From the NCBI GenBank assembly GCA_038502055.1, contig JAXRKN010000038.1, forward strand, positions 1,240,001-1,304,000: a stretch of DNA of 64,000 nt, written 5' to 3'. The stretch is from Tanytarsus gracilentus (Eukaryota > Arthropoda > Insecta > Diptera > Chironomidae). Shown piece by piece: positions 27,701-42,700 of the stretch. Position numbers and translations under genes: made by a program. The notes under the pieces were generated by a model, which saw only the letters and a list, made by a program, of their open reading frames with translations, did not search any database and was not told where the DNA came from. Every line of letters starts with the position of its first letter. Position 1 is the stretch's first letter.

Positions 27701-30700
27701 CGAAGAAATGTACAAAAGGTCACTAAAATGTCGCTCATATGACAGATTCATCTTCTCGATAGAAGTTTTCTCTCTTTTTACCATGAAAGTGCCTTCAATT
27801 CGAATTTATCTCCCATTTGTTGAGAGCATTGAATTGGAAAATTCATTTAACCGCAAAAAGTCAGTTTTTTTCTATGCCAATCATCAAAATATATTTTTTG
27901 ATTTTCTGTAAAATCATTCTCTTGGCCTTTCTCTCATTGAATTCAGCACACAATTGACTCTTGGGAGGAGAAAATAAATTTTATTGATTCGATTTAATAA
28001 TGACTTGATGAATGATGACTTTGTTGTAAATAGTCTCCTTTTTTAGAATGATGGTGACGTCAAGAATTTTCAATGTCTAAAGCAATTTTTTCTTGCAAAA
28101 TCATCCCGTTCATTTGTATGTGAGAGCACACGCTTCGTAGCTTCTGAAAACAGGTTGAGGAAGAGCAAGGCGAAGAAGTAAGAAGAGATCAAAGAATTTT
28201 ATCGCTTTGCATCTACGTACGAGCACATCACCATCCGTGATAGCGAGACAAAATTGCTACTTTTTAGTTTTCCTCGTCTACATTTGACGATGACTAACAA
28301 ACGAAAAGTAATTAGGATTATTTTGGTTATCTAATGACTTTAAAATTATTCTCTTCACCTCGTGAATGATGAACAAGGTGTTTGAAATTTTTTAAAGAAA
28401 AAAGAAAAATTTAATAAAACATTTTCAAGTTATAAAAAATTCTAAAATTCTCAACCCTTGCAAATATTTTCATTCTCGCACACGCGAGTCATCTCAGATC
28501 ATTATTAATTTCTACCGTTTAACAAAGATTTATTTTTTCTCATCTCATGTGAAAATGGATATAAATTACGCGATTTTATTAGGAGTAAGACGTGCAATTT
28601 GGACTTGATATGATATGACTCAATTTGCGTCAGCTAAATTTCAAAACAAATTACTTTTTAAGCTTAAAATTCAAAGTTGAGAGTTTGTAAAATATATTTT
28701 TATTAGCTTCTGCTTGAATTTCGCAGACAAAAATAAATAAAGCGATAAAATTCATTATTTTTGGAATTTAATTTGCAGTTTGAAAACTCTGATTATTTTT
28801 AAAGCTTATAAATTTTTCACATCTCTATAAATATATCTCTAAGTATTTTTTTAATGGATTTTCAATCACATAACGGATAGCCAACAATTATTTTATTCAA
28901 TTCATTATGATCAGGATAAATTCTGTCATCACTATAGCTGGGAAATTTTCATTATTGTCACTGAAACCCATCGTCTGGCAAATAATTGAATTTTCCTCCA
29001 TAAAGTTACTGGAAAATGAAAACCATCGACGAGTGGGAAATCCCATGAACATAGCATGTGCATACACGTGAAATTGATTCACACACTATGAATATTACGA
29101 TTAGAACCAAAAGTGCACTCACTTCATCGCGCCATAATAGCACACATACGGTCGATTAAACTTGTCCCCTTTTGTGTATATTTTGACATACATATCACAT
29201 ACTGAGAGCTTAATAAACTATATATATAACTCCCTTTCAAGTATATAAAGCTCTTCTGTGTGCTGTGTAATGCTTTTGCAAATATAAGTAAATATTGTAG
29301 TGTGTTTATGTTCTAAAAAAGTTGCCAGGACAGGGTGTCGCCAAATGGAATCCATTAATAGAACGTTGCGTACAAATGGAAGGCACGTGAAGTGAATGTA
29401 AATTGGGAATGCCCATGCTATGCTAAATTTACATACTAAATTATTTTTGGATGATTTTCTATCATTGAATTTTCATCTCCGCTTCCTTTAATTATCGAGT
29501 CTTTCATTTTAGCATCTAGAGGGAACGTGTGAACATTTAAAGCTATTGTTAAAACATCATCAGGGGGGATTTTATTAATAATTTAAAAAGGGATTAATTT
29601 GTCCCTAGAATTAAGTCCATGAAGGATTGAAATATTTTTTTATGACAAATTGTTTTTCCCCAAAAAAAATTTTCACAAAACGCTTTAAAAGTGTGCGACT
29701 TTGAAAATGTTAAAATATGACACCTCAACATTACAGCACCATAACGCCTAAAGAATGTCCTTTAATTAAGATTTATTCAGCGTTAAAAAAATTGTTATGT
29801 ATTTAATCTCATTCATATCACATTCACATAGCACTTTGTACATTATGTACACACAGGATGTTAAACTCTCTTCTTTTTATTTTTTCTCTCTCTTTCTCAA
29901 ATTTACAACTAAATTTGATGTTGATTTGCACTGATTTAGAATAAATTAGATTGCTATCTAAGTTAGTTGGCAGATAAAAACGATTTTCACTTTAAAATCT
30001 CTTCTTAACTCGTTTATCGAGGAATTTTTCGAGCGGAAGGAGAAAAATATTCCTTTCGGATACAAAATCCGCCATATTGCTACTGCCGGGTTTATTCGCC
30101 CGTTTTTACAATGCTGCTCGCACAACATATACAAGGTTTTTTTTTCGGAGAAGAGCACACGGAGAGTAAAAAGGCAGCAGCAGCATGAAAATGTTGAAGC
30201 TTTTCTCAAAAAATTCCTTTTGTTTTCTTCTTGCGAACGATTTCCTCTCTTCGATGCTCTTGTTAAGCTTAAAATCAATTTTTTATGTAGACTTTAGTGA
30301 ACAAAATTAATGACTTCATTCCGATAATCATTTGCAACGACTGATAGAATTGAAAATAGAAAAAATATTCCTGTATTTTTCTATTACGAGAGAAATGTGA
30401 CGTAAAATGAGAGTGTCGAGATGTGTGTGCGGCGAAAAAGAAATGAAGATAGCCGTCAAGAGCTGTCGTCTCGAATTAAGTGTTATCATAATGGTGTGTC
30501 ACACGAGGGAATTTCTCTCTTTAATCGTTTTCAATTTATTTCTTTTTTATTTCAACAGGCTTCATACACTTGATTTTGTGTTATGTACTTATGAAGTAAG
30601 AGAAAGAGAGAGAAAATTGTGAGAGAGAGAAGAAAAGTTTCAACCAAATGAAGTTATCAAACCATTTACCAACAGTGACATTTATGCTTGCTCCAATTTA

Positions 30701-33700
30701 TTGCACGGTTATATAGAATAGAATTTAAACCTGACATCAGCTTTTTTTGCGTATTTTGAAGCGCATGTCTACTTCTATCATGGGATGTTAACCATTCATA
30801 TACCATCATCAGGATTTCTCTTAAACTTAATTTCACTCAGCATTAAAACTTTTTCTCTCTAGTTTCTGCTTTGGATTAACAATTGAATGCATTTTTTCGG
30901 AGATGTATATGAATATGCATGCATTAAATCACTATAAACGCTCAATGATATATTGTTGATAATAAAACATTTTATATTCCTCTCATTTTCATTGTTCATG
31001 TTCGTAGAATAATATTTGAAAACGAGAAGCTGAAATGCCATAAATAAAATTGATGTCAAGACAAAAAACCCAACAAGTTCGGAAGTTTTGTGCTGTGTGT
31101 GCTGCCGCGTTGAATAACATTGATACAGACCGAAGGTCAAATTAGCAATAATATTCTTTGTATCAGTGAAACAAATTGCTTTGACGAGGGAAATTTTTTT
31201 AAGAAATTAAAATAATTGTTTAATGTTTAAATTGTCCCAATTAGTAGATGCTTAATTTTATCTCCAATTCAAAAAAACTCCCACAAAATCTTAACAATTT
31301 ACAGTCTTTGCAGATAACTCCATAATTGCATTTAAGCGCACAAGTGCTCCTTTTCCTTCAAAGTGTAAATTACTGCATAAAGTGTTTGTGTTCGTGTAAA
31401 CAGCATTCTGTACGAGGATGCTTCGAATAATGAAGCAGCTATCGAGGCTACTTAAAGTCTTCATCTCTTGAATGAACAATTAGGTGGCGGATGAGGAGAA
31501 GAAAGAAATTTGTAATTAAAATGAGTCAAGTGCACTTAAGAATAATATCATCGTTAATTTATTTAGGTTTGCAAAATTTAACATAATTTATGGAACGTCT
31601 CCTCAATGACCCGATTCTAAAAATTACAAAATCACCATAATTTATTAGTTACAACTTTATTTCGTGCCTCATGACAACTACGACGAAAATTATATGCAGC
31701 TTGGACAATACCGCTGACATTGGGCGTTAAAATGATAAATTGACTTTAACAGAGCGCAACCATGAGCTGAGTGAGAATAATGAATCATTGCGAATTGAGT
31801 GAAATGAAATTAGTTCCTCGACATCGAAGACAGTCTGCCTCCATTCACGCTAATGTAAATATTTATTTTGCCATAGTTAACAATCGCCTCTGCGTCTCGT
31901 GTGTTCCTTCACAATGTGCAAATTGCAAAAATTTGCGTTATCTCATTCCTCATTAAAGGCTGAAAAGTAGCCGACAACGATCCTCAATGTGGCAAATTAA
32001 TTTACCGTTACTGACCTGTGACCACTCGCAAACATTTCTACATAATTTTTTCTCCTGCTTTATTTTTCAGTTTCATGTTACACTACAATAAAGTTCGAGC
32101 ACAACAACAAAGCAGCCAGCAATGAATGGTTGAAACGATTGCGTGCAAAATGAATAAAATAATATAGTTAAAAACCATATTGGTTTGGTTTTAATTCATT
32201 CATTTTCTCTTTGTTACATTTTTTTTCTCTTAATCGGGGTTGTTTTAATTTTTGCCGCTAATGATTGTGATTTTTTTCACTCCATTCATTTTATGCAAAA
32301 TATGACCTTCAAATATTTTATTTTACATAAATTAATTCTAGGAATTTGAAAACACACCCAAAAAGATCCCTCAAGAACGGTGGAGTTTTTCTTTCCAGAA
32401 TCATTAGTCAGCAATTTGCTCCTGTGGGATTAAAAACATAACTGGAAAAATATACACATTCGCATATATATTCGTTCATTAGCAACTAATTATAATGTTT
32501 AGAAATTAACCCTATAAATATGTTCAAATGAAGGCTGTTCCTGCGTCCGTCCGTTCGCATGATTGTCACGATAGCGTGTAAAATTCCACATCTCAATAAC
32601 TTCTCTCTCCATAATCAACAATGGGAAGCAGCAGCGGGTGGGAGCGGCAGCATAAAAAGCTCATTCGAATGCACTTTTCACATACATATAAAGCTCATAA
32701 TTGTAAGCGGATATTTTGAATATGTGTGTGAGAGAGAAAAAGCTTCAGCATGGCCACAGCGCATTTTGCAACTAAACTTTGCGTCTTGGATGAGAGAGAG
32801 ATAAATGGACGTGATTGTGTTCTTCGGCAAGGAAGGAAACATGAAAGAAAGAGAGAAAAATATAAAAAGCATATAAAAAGCTCTCACGCTGATGAGAGAG
32901 AAACAAAAGCTTTTGAGCATATGAGAAAAAATATTGCAAATGTGTGTTTGAGTGAAAATGTGGAAGGACTCACTTCTCTGCTTTCGTATCAAGAGTTTTT
33001 CTCGGACGTCTCGACATTTGATCCTGATCATTCATTCCTCTTCGACCGCCTCCGCCACCTCCACCGGCATTCGGTGCTCTCGGAGCTTTTGGTTTTTCCT
33101 TTTTCTTCTTCTTCTTTTCATTCTCTTTCGCAATTTGCTGCTTTTTGGAACTTTTTGAGCTTTCTCTCTGCATTTTCTTTTCACTATTACTTTTGACGAG
33201 AGCGACAGCGGACTCCTGATCCGGCGGTGCCTTGATTGCTATTTTTTGATTAAGTGATGACTTTTTATTTAATTTGAATAGCGACATCGATGTTTTTAGG
33301 GCGTCAGCCTTATTCGCGATGGTCGTCGTTGTGGTTTCAGATGATGGCGATAATGTTACGGAAAGGTAATTATTATTATTATTAAGCAGTGTCGTGTTAT
33401 TGTTAAGCAAATCACATTCATCAATCAGGGTGAGAAGTCGCTCGTGTTGATTTACAAATATATGATTATTATTATTTTCAACATCTTGCACATTTAAGCG
33501 CGGCACAATCATCTGAGGACGATGATAATTATTTTGTTCGTCCTGCTGCTGTTCACTGCTTGGAGATTTCACACGTACGACACCCATTCGAGAAAAGTTT
33601 TTTTTGCTTGTGCTCAAAAATTCACCTCAACAAACTCCGAGAGCACTGTTTATTTCTTCTTTGCTTACTCAATCATCAATGCAGTACTTTTAACGATTTT

Positions 33701-36700
33701 TTTATAGTCAAGTGTCCTCTATACACAAATTTTTTTATTTGCTTATGAAACAGACTTTTTTATTTTATTTATCCACTTTGACGTATGTCACTTAATTGTA
33801 ATCAAGAGATTGGCAGCACACTCTCTCTGAACATGATCTGAATTTTATTTCATTTTCTTCTTACACATATCACGCGCGTGAGGAAATGAATTGCATTAAA
33901 AGCTTTTTTTGTCTCATAAAATTTTCACAGCAATTTTTATCAATCAACGTTTTAATATTTTTCTTTCAGTAGTCGTTAGTCAATCACTCAATGACAACAG
34001 TCTTTATAGTATTTTTATTATTGAACTTTTCAGCCATAAACTTTGACTGTGTGAATAAAAAGTTACTTTTATCATATAAGAACAACAACAACAACCATCT
34101 ATGCGGCGGTAACAACTGGGAAAAATCCACTAGGACGAAATATCTTTAAGATCTTTTCTCCGTCTCCTTTCAATCACAGGCGCTTTTTCTTCTAAACTTG
34201 AACTGAACACTGACACGGCAGAGAATAATCGAAAGCACACACGAGAAATATCACAGCAACTGAGCGGCTCAGCGATATGGCAAGAAAAAAGTTTTTATTT
34301 TATGGAGCGAATTTCCTCTCTTGACTTTTTCATTTTCTCTCTTTGCCTCTCCGAGTTGAAAGCTCTTTCTCAGCTTGGCTTTATAGAATTTGATGTCTAT
34401 TCCTCTTCTTATGACCCACCGCCCTGAGGGTTGTCAATATAATAGAAAGAGACAGACAAACATGAAAAAATATTTCGCGTTATTATTTCGGAATTTAAAT
34501 AAAAATGTAATCGTAGCACGATAAACACATTCTTGAACATACCATGTGTGGACATTTTAAAAATCTATTCAGAATTTTTTTGAAAAATATCTTTTTAACT
34601 TGCTTATCAATAAATACAACTGTAGAAATTTTTCTCTTTTGCAACAGCTGCGACCTGAAGGAACGAGAAAACTGAGCCAAAAAAGTCTCGAATTTAATTG
34701 GAACTTTTCTCACATTACACTTTGCCAACTGATTGAAATTCCCTTCTTTTGGAATTAACTTGCAGTTTGAGACTAATACAAGCGAACTGAGCTTTTTTAT
34801 ATGACATTATTTTTTATTCTCTCAAACTATAATTTTGCTTTTTGTTCTGCTATCGTGCTCACGACTGCTTTTTTGTGTCTCAAATTATTTTTGTAATTTT
34901 TTATAAACTTCTTTTTTATGTTGAATGCGAATTTATTTCGCCTTGAAACCCACCTTTATCACGAGAGCACAAGGGAGAGAGAAGAAATTGCAATGCGATC
35001 GACAGCAACTTGATGAATGGTTCCGAACGATTTACATGTGTGGTGGTAACAAAGGACAGGGCATTAATTATGAATCCTTGCACACTGAAAAAAATGTTCA
35101 GCGCGTTATTCTTGACATAATTTTCATTCAATGTCATCAGATTGCATGTTAACGTTCCGCGAGGATTTTCTCCCTTATTTCTCATACATTCATACAAACG
35201 AATACATGAGATGGTAATTACATTGTTGCGCATTAAAAATAATTACATGCTAAATCACAAAAAAGGAATTGCAGACAATTAAGAATGAGAAAAAAAATTC
35301 GTAGTTGAAATTTTTGAGGCAAATAGATAAAATCTCTTATGACTTTTTAAACAAAAAGCTTCGGATGAAAAATTCAAGAAAATAAAATCTGCGATAATTC
35401 AATTTTAGTTGATGTCGTTCTGGAGGTTGAGCAGCAGTAGAATAGTAGCAGCATGCAGAAGATGGTACGTGATATGATTTATTAAAAGTACAGTCTGTTT
35501 TCGTCATTCGAGTGAAAATGGAAAATATTTTTTTGGCATGAACAGCAATAAAATGCATCGATTCTAATTTAAATGTCAAAACAATTCTTCCAAAAAACAT
35601 CGCCGAAAAATCATTCAAACTTAAGGCGAATTATCTTAAATTCAATCTTCCATATAATCGACCAATTTTCAATCCCACAAACAGATGAAAAATACCAACT
35701 TTTCGAGACAACAATAAGAAACGTGCCTGAGGTAAAAGGAGGCCGACATGCATACACACAAAAAAGAATTCATGATAAAAACGAATTAAAAAAGCATGTA
35801 GCGGCATTCTCGGTAAAGGGAAAAATATTGAAGGTTCCTTCGGCAATTTTAATATAAAATTCAATGTAAAAATGTAAAATATGTGTCAATGGGTCAACAT
35901 GATGACGTCAAGTGCGCATTTTGAATGCTAATGAGACAAGGAGGGTAAAGGAAAAGTTTTATGACTGCCGAAAAAAATTTAACATAAGGAAATAGTCGAA
36001 AATATTTTTTTTGAAAGTCTTGAAACCAAATTTCATAAATGTTGGAGCTAACCATGTGTTTAATATTATGATTTTCAACGTCTTCTGTGTTGCACTGAAA
36101 AGATTTTCTAAAAATTGCAAATTAAGATGAAGCACAAATTATATTATTGTAACGCTCTAATAGTTTTGCTTTACTACGTTAAGGGTCATTCGTAAAATAT
36201 GTCACGTAAATTTTTTTATCACCTTCGACGTATTGTTTTTTTCACATTGTATGAAGTGTTAAAAATTACCTCTTAAAATTGTGACATAATTTACAATTAA
36301 ACCCATTAATACAACAATGTTGCTGAATTTTGTCAGAGCTCGCAATTTATTTACGTGTTAATTAAAAAAGAAAATCTTACATTAAAGTTTTAAGTATATT
36401 TATAAACTTTTTTCACTCTCTATAGAAAACGATATTGCCAAAGTCTAAAAAGAGCATTCTATCGAAATATTCACGATAAATTTTTCGGTGAAGTTTGTGC
36501 AAAATATTCCAAATATTGCTGTGAAAATTACGACGAAAAAGTTTATTTTAAAGTGTCAAAGCCGTTTATGCAAAGGAATAAAAATGTATATATTTTTTTC
36601 AGAAATAAATTATCCAAAAAAACTTTAAAACTGTGAGAAATTCTCACATAAAAATAAAAAGCTTGTTTGAATGTCTTAATAAATAAACATACAAATTTAT

Positions 36701-39700
36701 CAAATTAAATTTTCAATGTCGTCAAACGAAATAAAAAGAGTGAAATTGTATCATTGAAAGTTTAGTAGAATTAATCACATGAATAAAATGAACAAGAAAA
36801 ATCATTAAGCAAGATTGTTTCCGGAATCAAACGCCTGCCGATTTGTGAATGTTTTTGACTGTAAACACAACCTGTATTTTAAAAGTTCAATCATGATATT
36901 TTCTAATTTTCAGAAATCATTCAGTCCCAATGTGAAAAATCCATGGCTTGACAACTTTTCAGTTTGAAATTTTTAAAATAGTTTTTATATCCACTTATTT
37001 TACGATTTGTTTTAAGTGTCGCTCAATTTTAATTGCCAGAAATTCAGAGTCGATTGAGAGTTTTTTAAGATACCACAAAAAAAACATAATATGGTTTTCG
37101 TGGCAGTGGTCGGCACACAATGAAATTAATTCTATTTTTTCAAAAACATGTCTAGACCAAGTGAAAGATGATAGCTGATGTGATGGTGATCATTATAGAC
37201 CTCTTGAGATTTTAATAAATTCAACTAAATTTAGTGCCAAGTCAATCACAGATTCTTTGATAATTATTAGACGATATTATGACATTTTTAATCTCTTCAC
37301 ACGGCGAAGTGTGAAGAAAAAAGAAAAATTGCCGACAAGAAAATTGTTACCTTTAAGATTTATGAGTATTTGATAAAGACATGTCGCACCGAAATCTGCC
37401 TGATTTTATTTTATTTTGTGATAAAACCCTGACTGAACAATTGTCAGAAATTGAAAATATGCGATGAAAAAAATCAAATTTATAGTGTGAAAGAATTTCT
37501 CGCTTCTATCAACATCTTCCCAAAAATTTCATCGCAAAATTCACTTAACTATTTTATTATTACCTTAGGCCACTTGTGTTGGTTCCACTTTGCGCTGAGA
37601 TATACGCCATGAGTCCTATCCTCCATCGGAACTTTTACCGAGTAATCAACTTATTCACCAATCGATAATTCGTGTGCATGAAAACTATTTTTTTTCTTTT
37701 GTGTCACATTTTTTTCTCTTACTTATTCAATTATTAGATTTTTTTCTGCTAAATACGCAGAAATTAGGCTCGAACTTCAAGGGATGATAGCTTCTGAATT
37801 AAAATTTAAAAAATTTAATATTTTATGATTTGTCAAAAAAAGATTTTAATTTATTTTGATGCCAAAATATATTATTTCCAGCTTTAGTTTTTAGATGAAA
37901 AAAAGGTCAAAATTTGTGTTTGAAAAAGCACACGACAAAAATTTTCATTTTTTAATTATAACAAAGTTATCACACCCTGAACTTAAATCTCGATCAATTT
38001 TTTTTTGCTTTCTTGATTTTTTTTCTTTTCTCGCTTGCAGCTTAATATTTCTTTTATTTCTCTTGATTTTGGCTGCCTTTTGTTGATGTGTTGAAGAATC
38101 ACTTGAAATATTTATTTTTAAATTTCCCACATATTTTGTCGATAATTCTTTCGTGTTCACTTGAAATTTTTAGGTTTTTCACGGTGCGATGAGTGAAAAA
38201 TAAATCATAAAAAATTCAATCAGTTCTCGTCATTGGATATGATTTAAAATTTCACAAAAAAACTTTTTCTCATTAACAACAGGAACACACACACGTAATT
38301 TGATGTTATTGAGTTTTCCACTCAATTTACTTCCACCGCGAATGCAAACAAAATTTTCTTTTCTTGCCCTTCAACATAATATTAAAAAATCACTCTACAC
38401 AGTTCTTTTTTCAACAAACTTCCATCGCTTCGCACTTTTTCAATCGATAGCACTACTACCTCCTCGTGTTATCCCGACATAATATATCGGCTGCGACATG
38501 TTCGAAAAAAAAAACTAATTAGCGACGAACAAAAAGAAAGAAAAAATGAGAGAAAAGATTTAAAATCTAATTAAAACAAAAGGCAAGTGAAGACTCAGTC
38601 GAGGAGAGCTCAAATGTACAGAATAATACCGCTATAACTCCGTAAAAATCGCCGCACATCGTCACACACTGAAGCTCTAACTATATAGATTTTTTTCTTC
38701 AGTGAGATGAGGAAAAAAGAGATTTTCTTTCTTGTTTTATAAAAAAATATGAGAAGCGAAAGGAGGAAAAAAGAGCCTGCAAAATTAAAATAATATAAAA
38801 GTTGAAAAATGGTTTTGTATGCGAGTAAATTTACAATGTGAATAAGAGAGTATTTTGTGTGCACATGGATGTGATAAGAACAAAAGGATGGTGTGTCTCT
38901 CACTCATTCACTTCTTTGTGTACAATTTCAGTTGTATATATATCTCATGTCTTGATGCGATAGATATTGTGAAAAACGTGTAATGTGAGAAAGAGCAGAA
39001 GACTCATCGTGCCGTGTAAAAGGTGTGTGTTGGTTACTCTACATGCATGACTCTCCTACTCACAAAACTCGATACCGTGAATACGAATATCATAGAGAAA
39101 AATCTCTTCCTTCCTCAATGTACTCAACCGCATGACAATCACGCAATTTGACATCGAAGAACAAAAAGAAAAATTTAAATCTCGAGAGCATTGAGAGATT
39201 ATTACACACGTATGAAAGTCACACAAGTCCCAGGGAATTTAATCGTATTAATAGCGGAGCAACACTCATTACACTTTCTTCACTCCGCATTTCTCATGTT
39301 TCTATATTTCTTATTACTTCTCATCTTTCTCACTCATTTATAAAAATAGTTTTAACACTCTCTCTCTCTCTCTCTCTCTCTCTCGCACACCCATTCATGC
39401 ATTTAGTTTTGAGCTAGAGTAGTGAGAAGAAGAAAAATACTTAAGCATGTAGGGATTCAAGACATGTTGTAAAACTTCATGTAAACCAACTTAAAGTGGT
39501 GCTTGTAGCAATATTTTATAAAACGATTCAACTGTGGTATCCCTAGAAATGTTTAGAGAAGAATAATTTTGAACATACAAATAAATTTTACTTTTTGAAT
39601 TGAAAATTTTAGAGCTTTTTAATCATAAAATCGAAAATGATTCATTTCATAATTATAAAAATTCAAAGCGTTAGAAAAAGATTTAGTATTTTTCCTTCTC

Positions 39701-42700
39701 AATTATCTCACTCATCGCGCTTTCGACCCAAATGTATATTTCCAATAATTTCTTATTAGTAACTATGCGAAAAATTAACTCAACAAATTATTTAAACAAA
39801 TTCGATTCCCACCGATGTGAGGAAAGGTCATTGCTGTGCAATCACACCCAAAATATTTGCATTTGCGTCACAAAAATCTTCTAATAGGTCGTACACAGCT
39901 AAATTTTCTGCATCGGTTGAGAAAGAATTGAAAACGCATCACTTCGTAAATAACTAAAATAGAGAGTAAAATTGCGAAAAACTTCAAAGCGTAAAACCCA
40001 ATTTATTGAAAGCCCTAATGACGTCAACCGACTCGCTTTTTTACTCAACCAAAATCTATGTGTGAAAATAAAATTGGAGCAAACTAGCGAACGAAAGTGA
40101 AGCGTGAGAATTATGAAAAAAAGAGGAGTCGAGAGAAAAAAGAAAAACTATTATGTTAAGTGCCAGTGGCAGTGACTGACTGGCTAATAATAGATCGATT
40201 GACTTAAAAATAAATCTTTAAAGAAATTATTTTTAAGTTAACCGAGAAAGTCTGCGTGATGGGCGAAGGTGAATCTTATTTTGTTAATTGATTGACTTTG
40301 AACAATTTTCAAACATCCTGTCTAATGTTAACATGATTCACTCAACGCCGCATCGACCTGAGTTTATGTTTAACTCAATTATAATGAACATAATTTATGA
40401 CACAAGTCCACTTCAAGGATTTCACTCTTGTTTAAAAAATTTTGCCAATTACGTCACGTTTAATTTAGTGTTATAAATTTATTTAATTTAGTTTTCAAAA
40501 CGATGCAGTATAAATTGATTTAAACTTATTTTAATTAATAATTTAACAAAAATTAAAAATTATTTGTATAAAGCTCAAGAACTACATAATTTCCGTTATA
40601 AAAATTTTTAAACCCTTTTCTAGCAATGAAAATTTTATAGTAGATTTCCAATAGCCGAGACACATTCGTGGGAAATATTTTTCATAGAATTTTAACTCTA
40701 GATCGCTCAACAATAAACTTTTTATTTATTCATTAACTATCATCACGTAAAACTAATCGATTTACTGACCATTTGATACCCTCATCAAATTCATAAATAT
40801 TAAAAGATACTTTCGTGAATAAATTCGCATCGCATGTTTTGCCATCGTGACCTTTCCAATTTTTACTCATTGCGGGATATTACAAGGGATCCAATGAGAA
40901 TAATGATGTAAGCAATCAATAAGCACAGGTAGAGGCAATAAATTATTTTCATCCCAGCTAAAAGCAAACCGCTCAGTACGACTTCAGCACCCTTACACCT
41001 TATAATACAAAAAGAATGGCGGAAAGCACATTAAGATGAAGAAAATAACATCGCACCGCATGGAACTAATCAAAATAACACCCTACAACTTTAATGGCAC
41101 TGACAACCACTTAAAAAGTCATGATGATGAGTGACATGTTAGACATTGTGTCTAGCATAGATAGTTTCAAAAAAACATCATCATCGTACTCGACACCCGA
41201 GTGGAATTGGATATCATGTGATATACTTTTTCTCTTCTTCTTCATCACTTTGAGTTTCTTTCAGGCAGTTTCTGATAGTATGAAATTGTTGAAAGCTCAC
41301 TGCATGAAGCTTTACCAACTTTTCATATAAAACGGTGGTTTGAGAATAATAACTGTTGTGTTGTGCGCAAAGTTATTTGTGGTTTGAATTTATAAACTTT
41401 TTAATTAGTTAAAAAAATAAATTTATTGCACTAAATTTTTAATGATATTGAATATTTTGATGAATATTTTGATTCAAGCGATTATAAAACAAACAACCCA
41501 ATACTCAAACCACAAATAGTGGTCAAGTCATTGATTGCATTTTTAGTATTCACCTTGTTATTTTTTTGTAAAAAATTCATTGATAATGCACATGTTGAAT
41601 GAGGAGAATATGAAGTGATGTTAGGCATTTGAGTGAAAACAGGAATAAAATTTTCAAGACAATTGCATGTCAGGGAGTATAAAATCAATATAATAAGCAC
41701 TAAATTGCACACGTTGTGCTTTAATTTCAGAAGATAAAAGATAAATTTCATGTATAGGTGTAGAAAAAAAGAGGAACATGAAACAAATAAACTTGAGCGA
41801 ACATGAAAGGATAACATACAATGCACTCTTGCATGAACGAGTGAACATGATAAAAAAACAATTTATATGGATGACAAAATTAAGCTTTTGTCACATATCT
41901 TCTCTATCTTACCACTTTATCCCAATGACATTTATCTCTGTCAACAATGAGATATGAATTTTTTGTTTTATTATTTGCTCGATCTCACGTGAATGGACAA
42001 AACTTTCTCAGAACTATAATTTATGTCTGCTATATCAATTCATTAAAAGAGCTTTTTCATGATAATCCACATGCTCATATTTCACAGACTCGATGAGCAA
42101 AAAGTTCTTGATGTCTAAGCAATTTTTGTGTGTCTCAGCAATTTTCCGCTTTCTTAAGTGCTTGAATTTCAAGCAATTTGTATTCACTAATGTTGCCAAG
42201 CATGCAACAAATAGCGCCGTCACATGTAAAGTAAATTGTAGGCCGTGTAAAGAAATTTACGTAATTAAGCCATAAATCCTTTTAATAAAAAACCTCTTTC
42301 CTTTAATCGCCCAAAAGATTTTATGTGTTGAACTTACCAGCACTCTGTATGTTTAAGGGTTATACAATCTCGCAACAAAAAAAGGTTCAAAAACTTACCT
42401 AGAAAAAGAAAATTGAAAGTTTTTATTAGCTTTAAATGGACACGGGGGATAATTCTAAGCTTTTTGTAAGATCATAAAATTTCAAGAAACTGTTGAGATT
42501 TTTTTACCTCTTTATTTAAAATGAAAAGTTCAAAATTTATTTTCCATTGACCAAATAGCTTGACGGAAAAGATTTTTCGTTTTCTGAATTGTTTTCTTAA
42601 AAAACTTTTCTCGACCAAAAAAAAATTTAGGGTCTTACAAAAACAAAATCTTTTTCTTCTCACAACAACTGACCCGCATTGAACTAAGAAAAAAAAGTTT

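Larger units (their letters stand above)
27382..32973. other. Shaker intron, non-coding apart from a weak candidate exon
   Basis: AT-rich sequence with a CRE at 28055-28062 and a few GC-richer patches (about 28130-28270, 29320-29390, 30050-30130, 32540-32650) that may be regulatory. Open frames here lack family resemblance. The only coding candidate is the tiny frame at 32016-32035. Confidence 0.5.

Noticed and set aside
29958..30278. Minus-strand 106-codon frame in a GC-richer patch
   Set aside because: No recognisable motif, no donor in the phase needed to join Shaker, and composition typical of chance frames; it may be regulatory DNA.
32750..33196. 148-codon plus-strand frame
   Set aside because: It is antisense to the long N-terminal Shaker exon, with low-complexity Ser/Phe composition produced by the GAA/CTT-rich sense strand.
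42330..42405. Two strong GTAAGT donors on the gene strand
   Set aside because: No ATG or open frame precedes either. They could end non-coding exons, but nothing in the sequence shows that.
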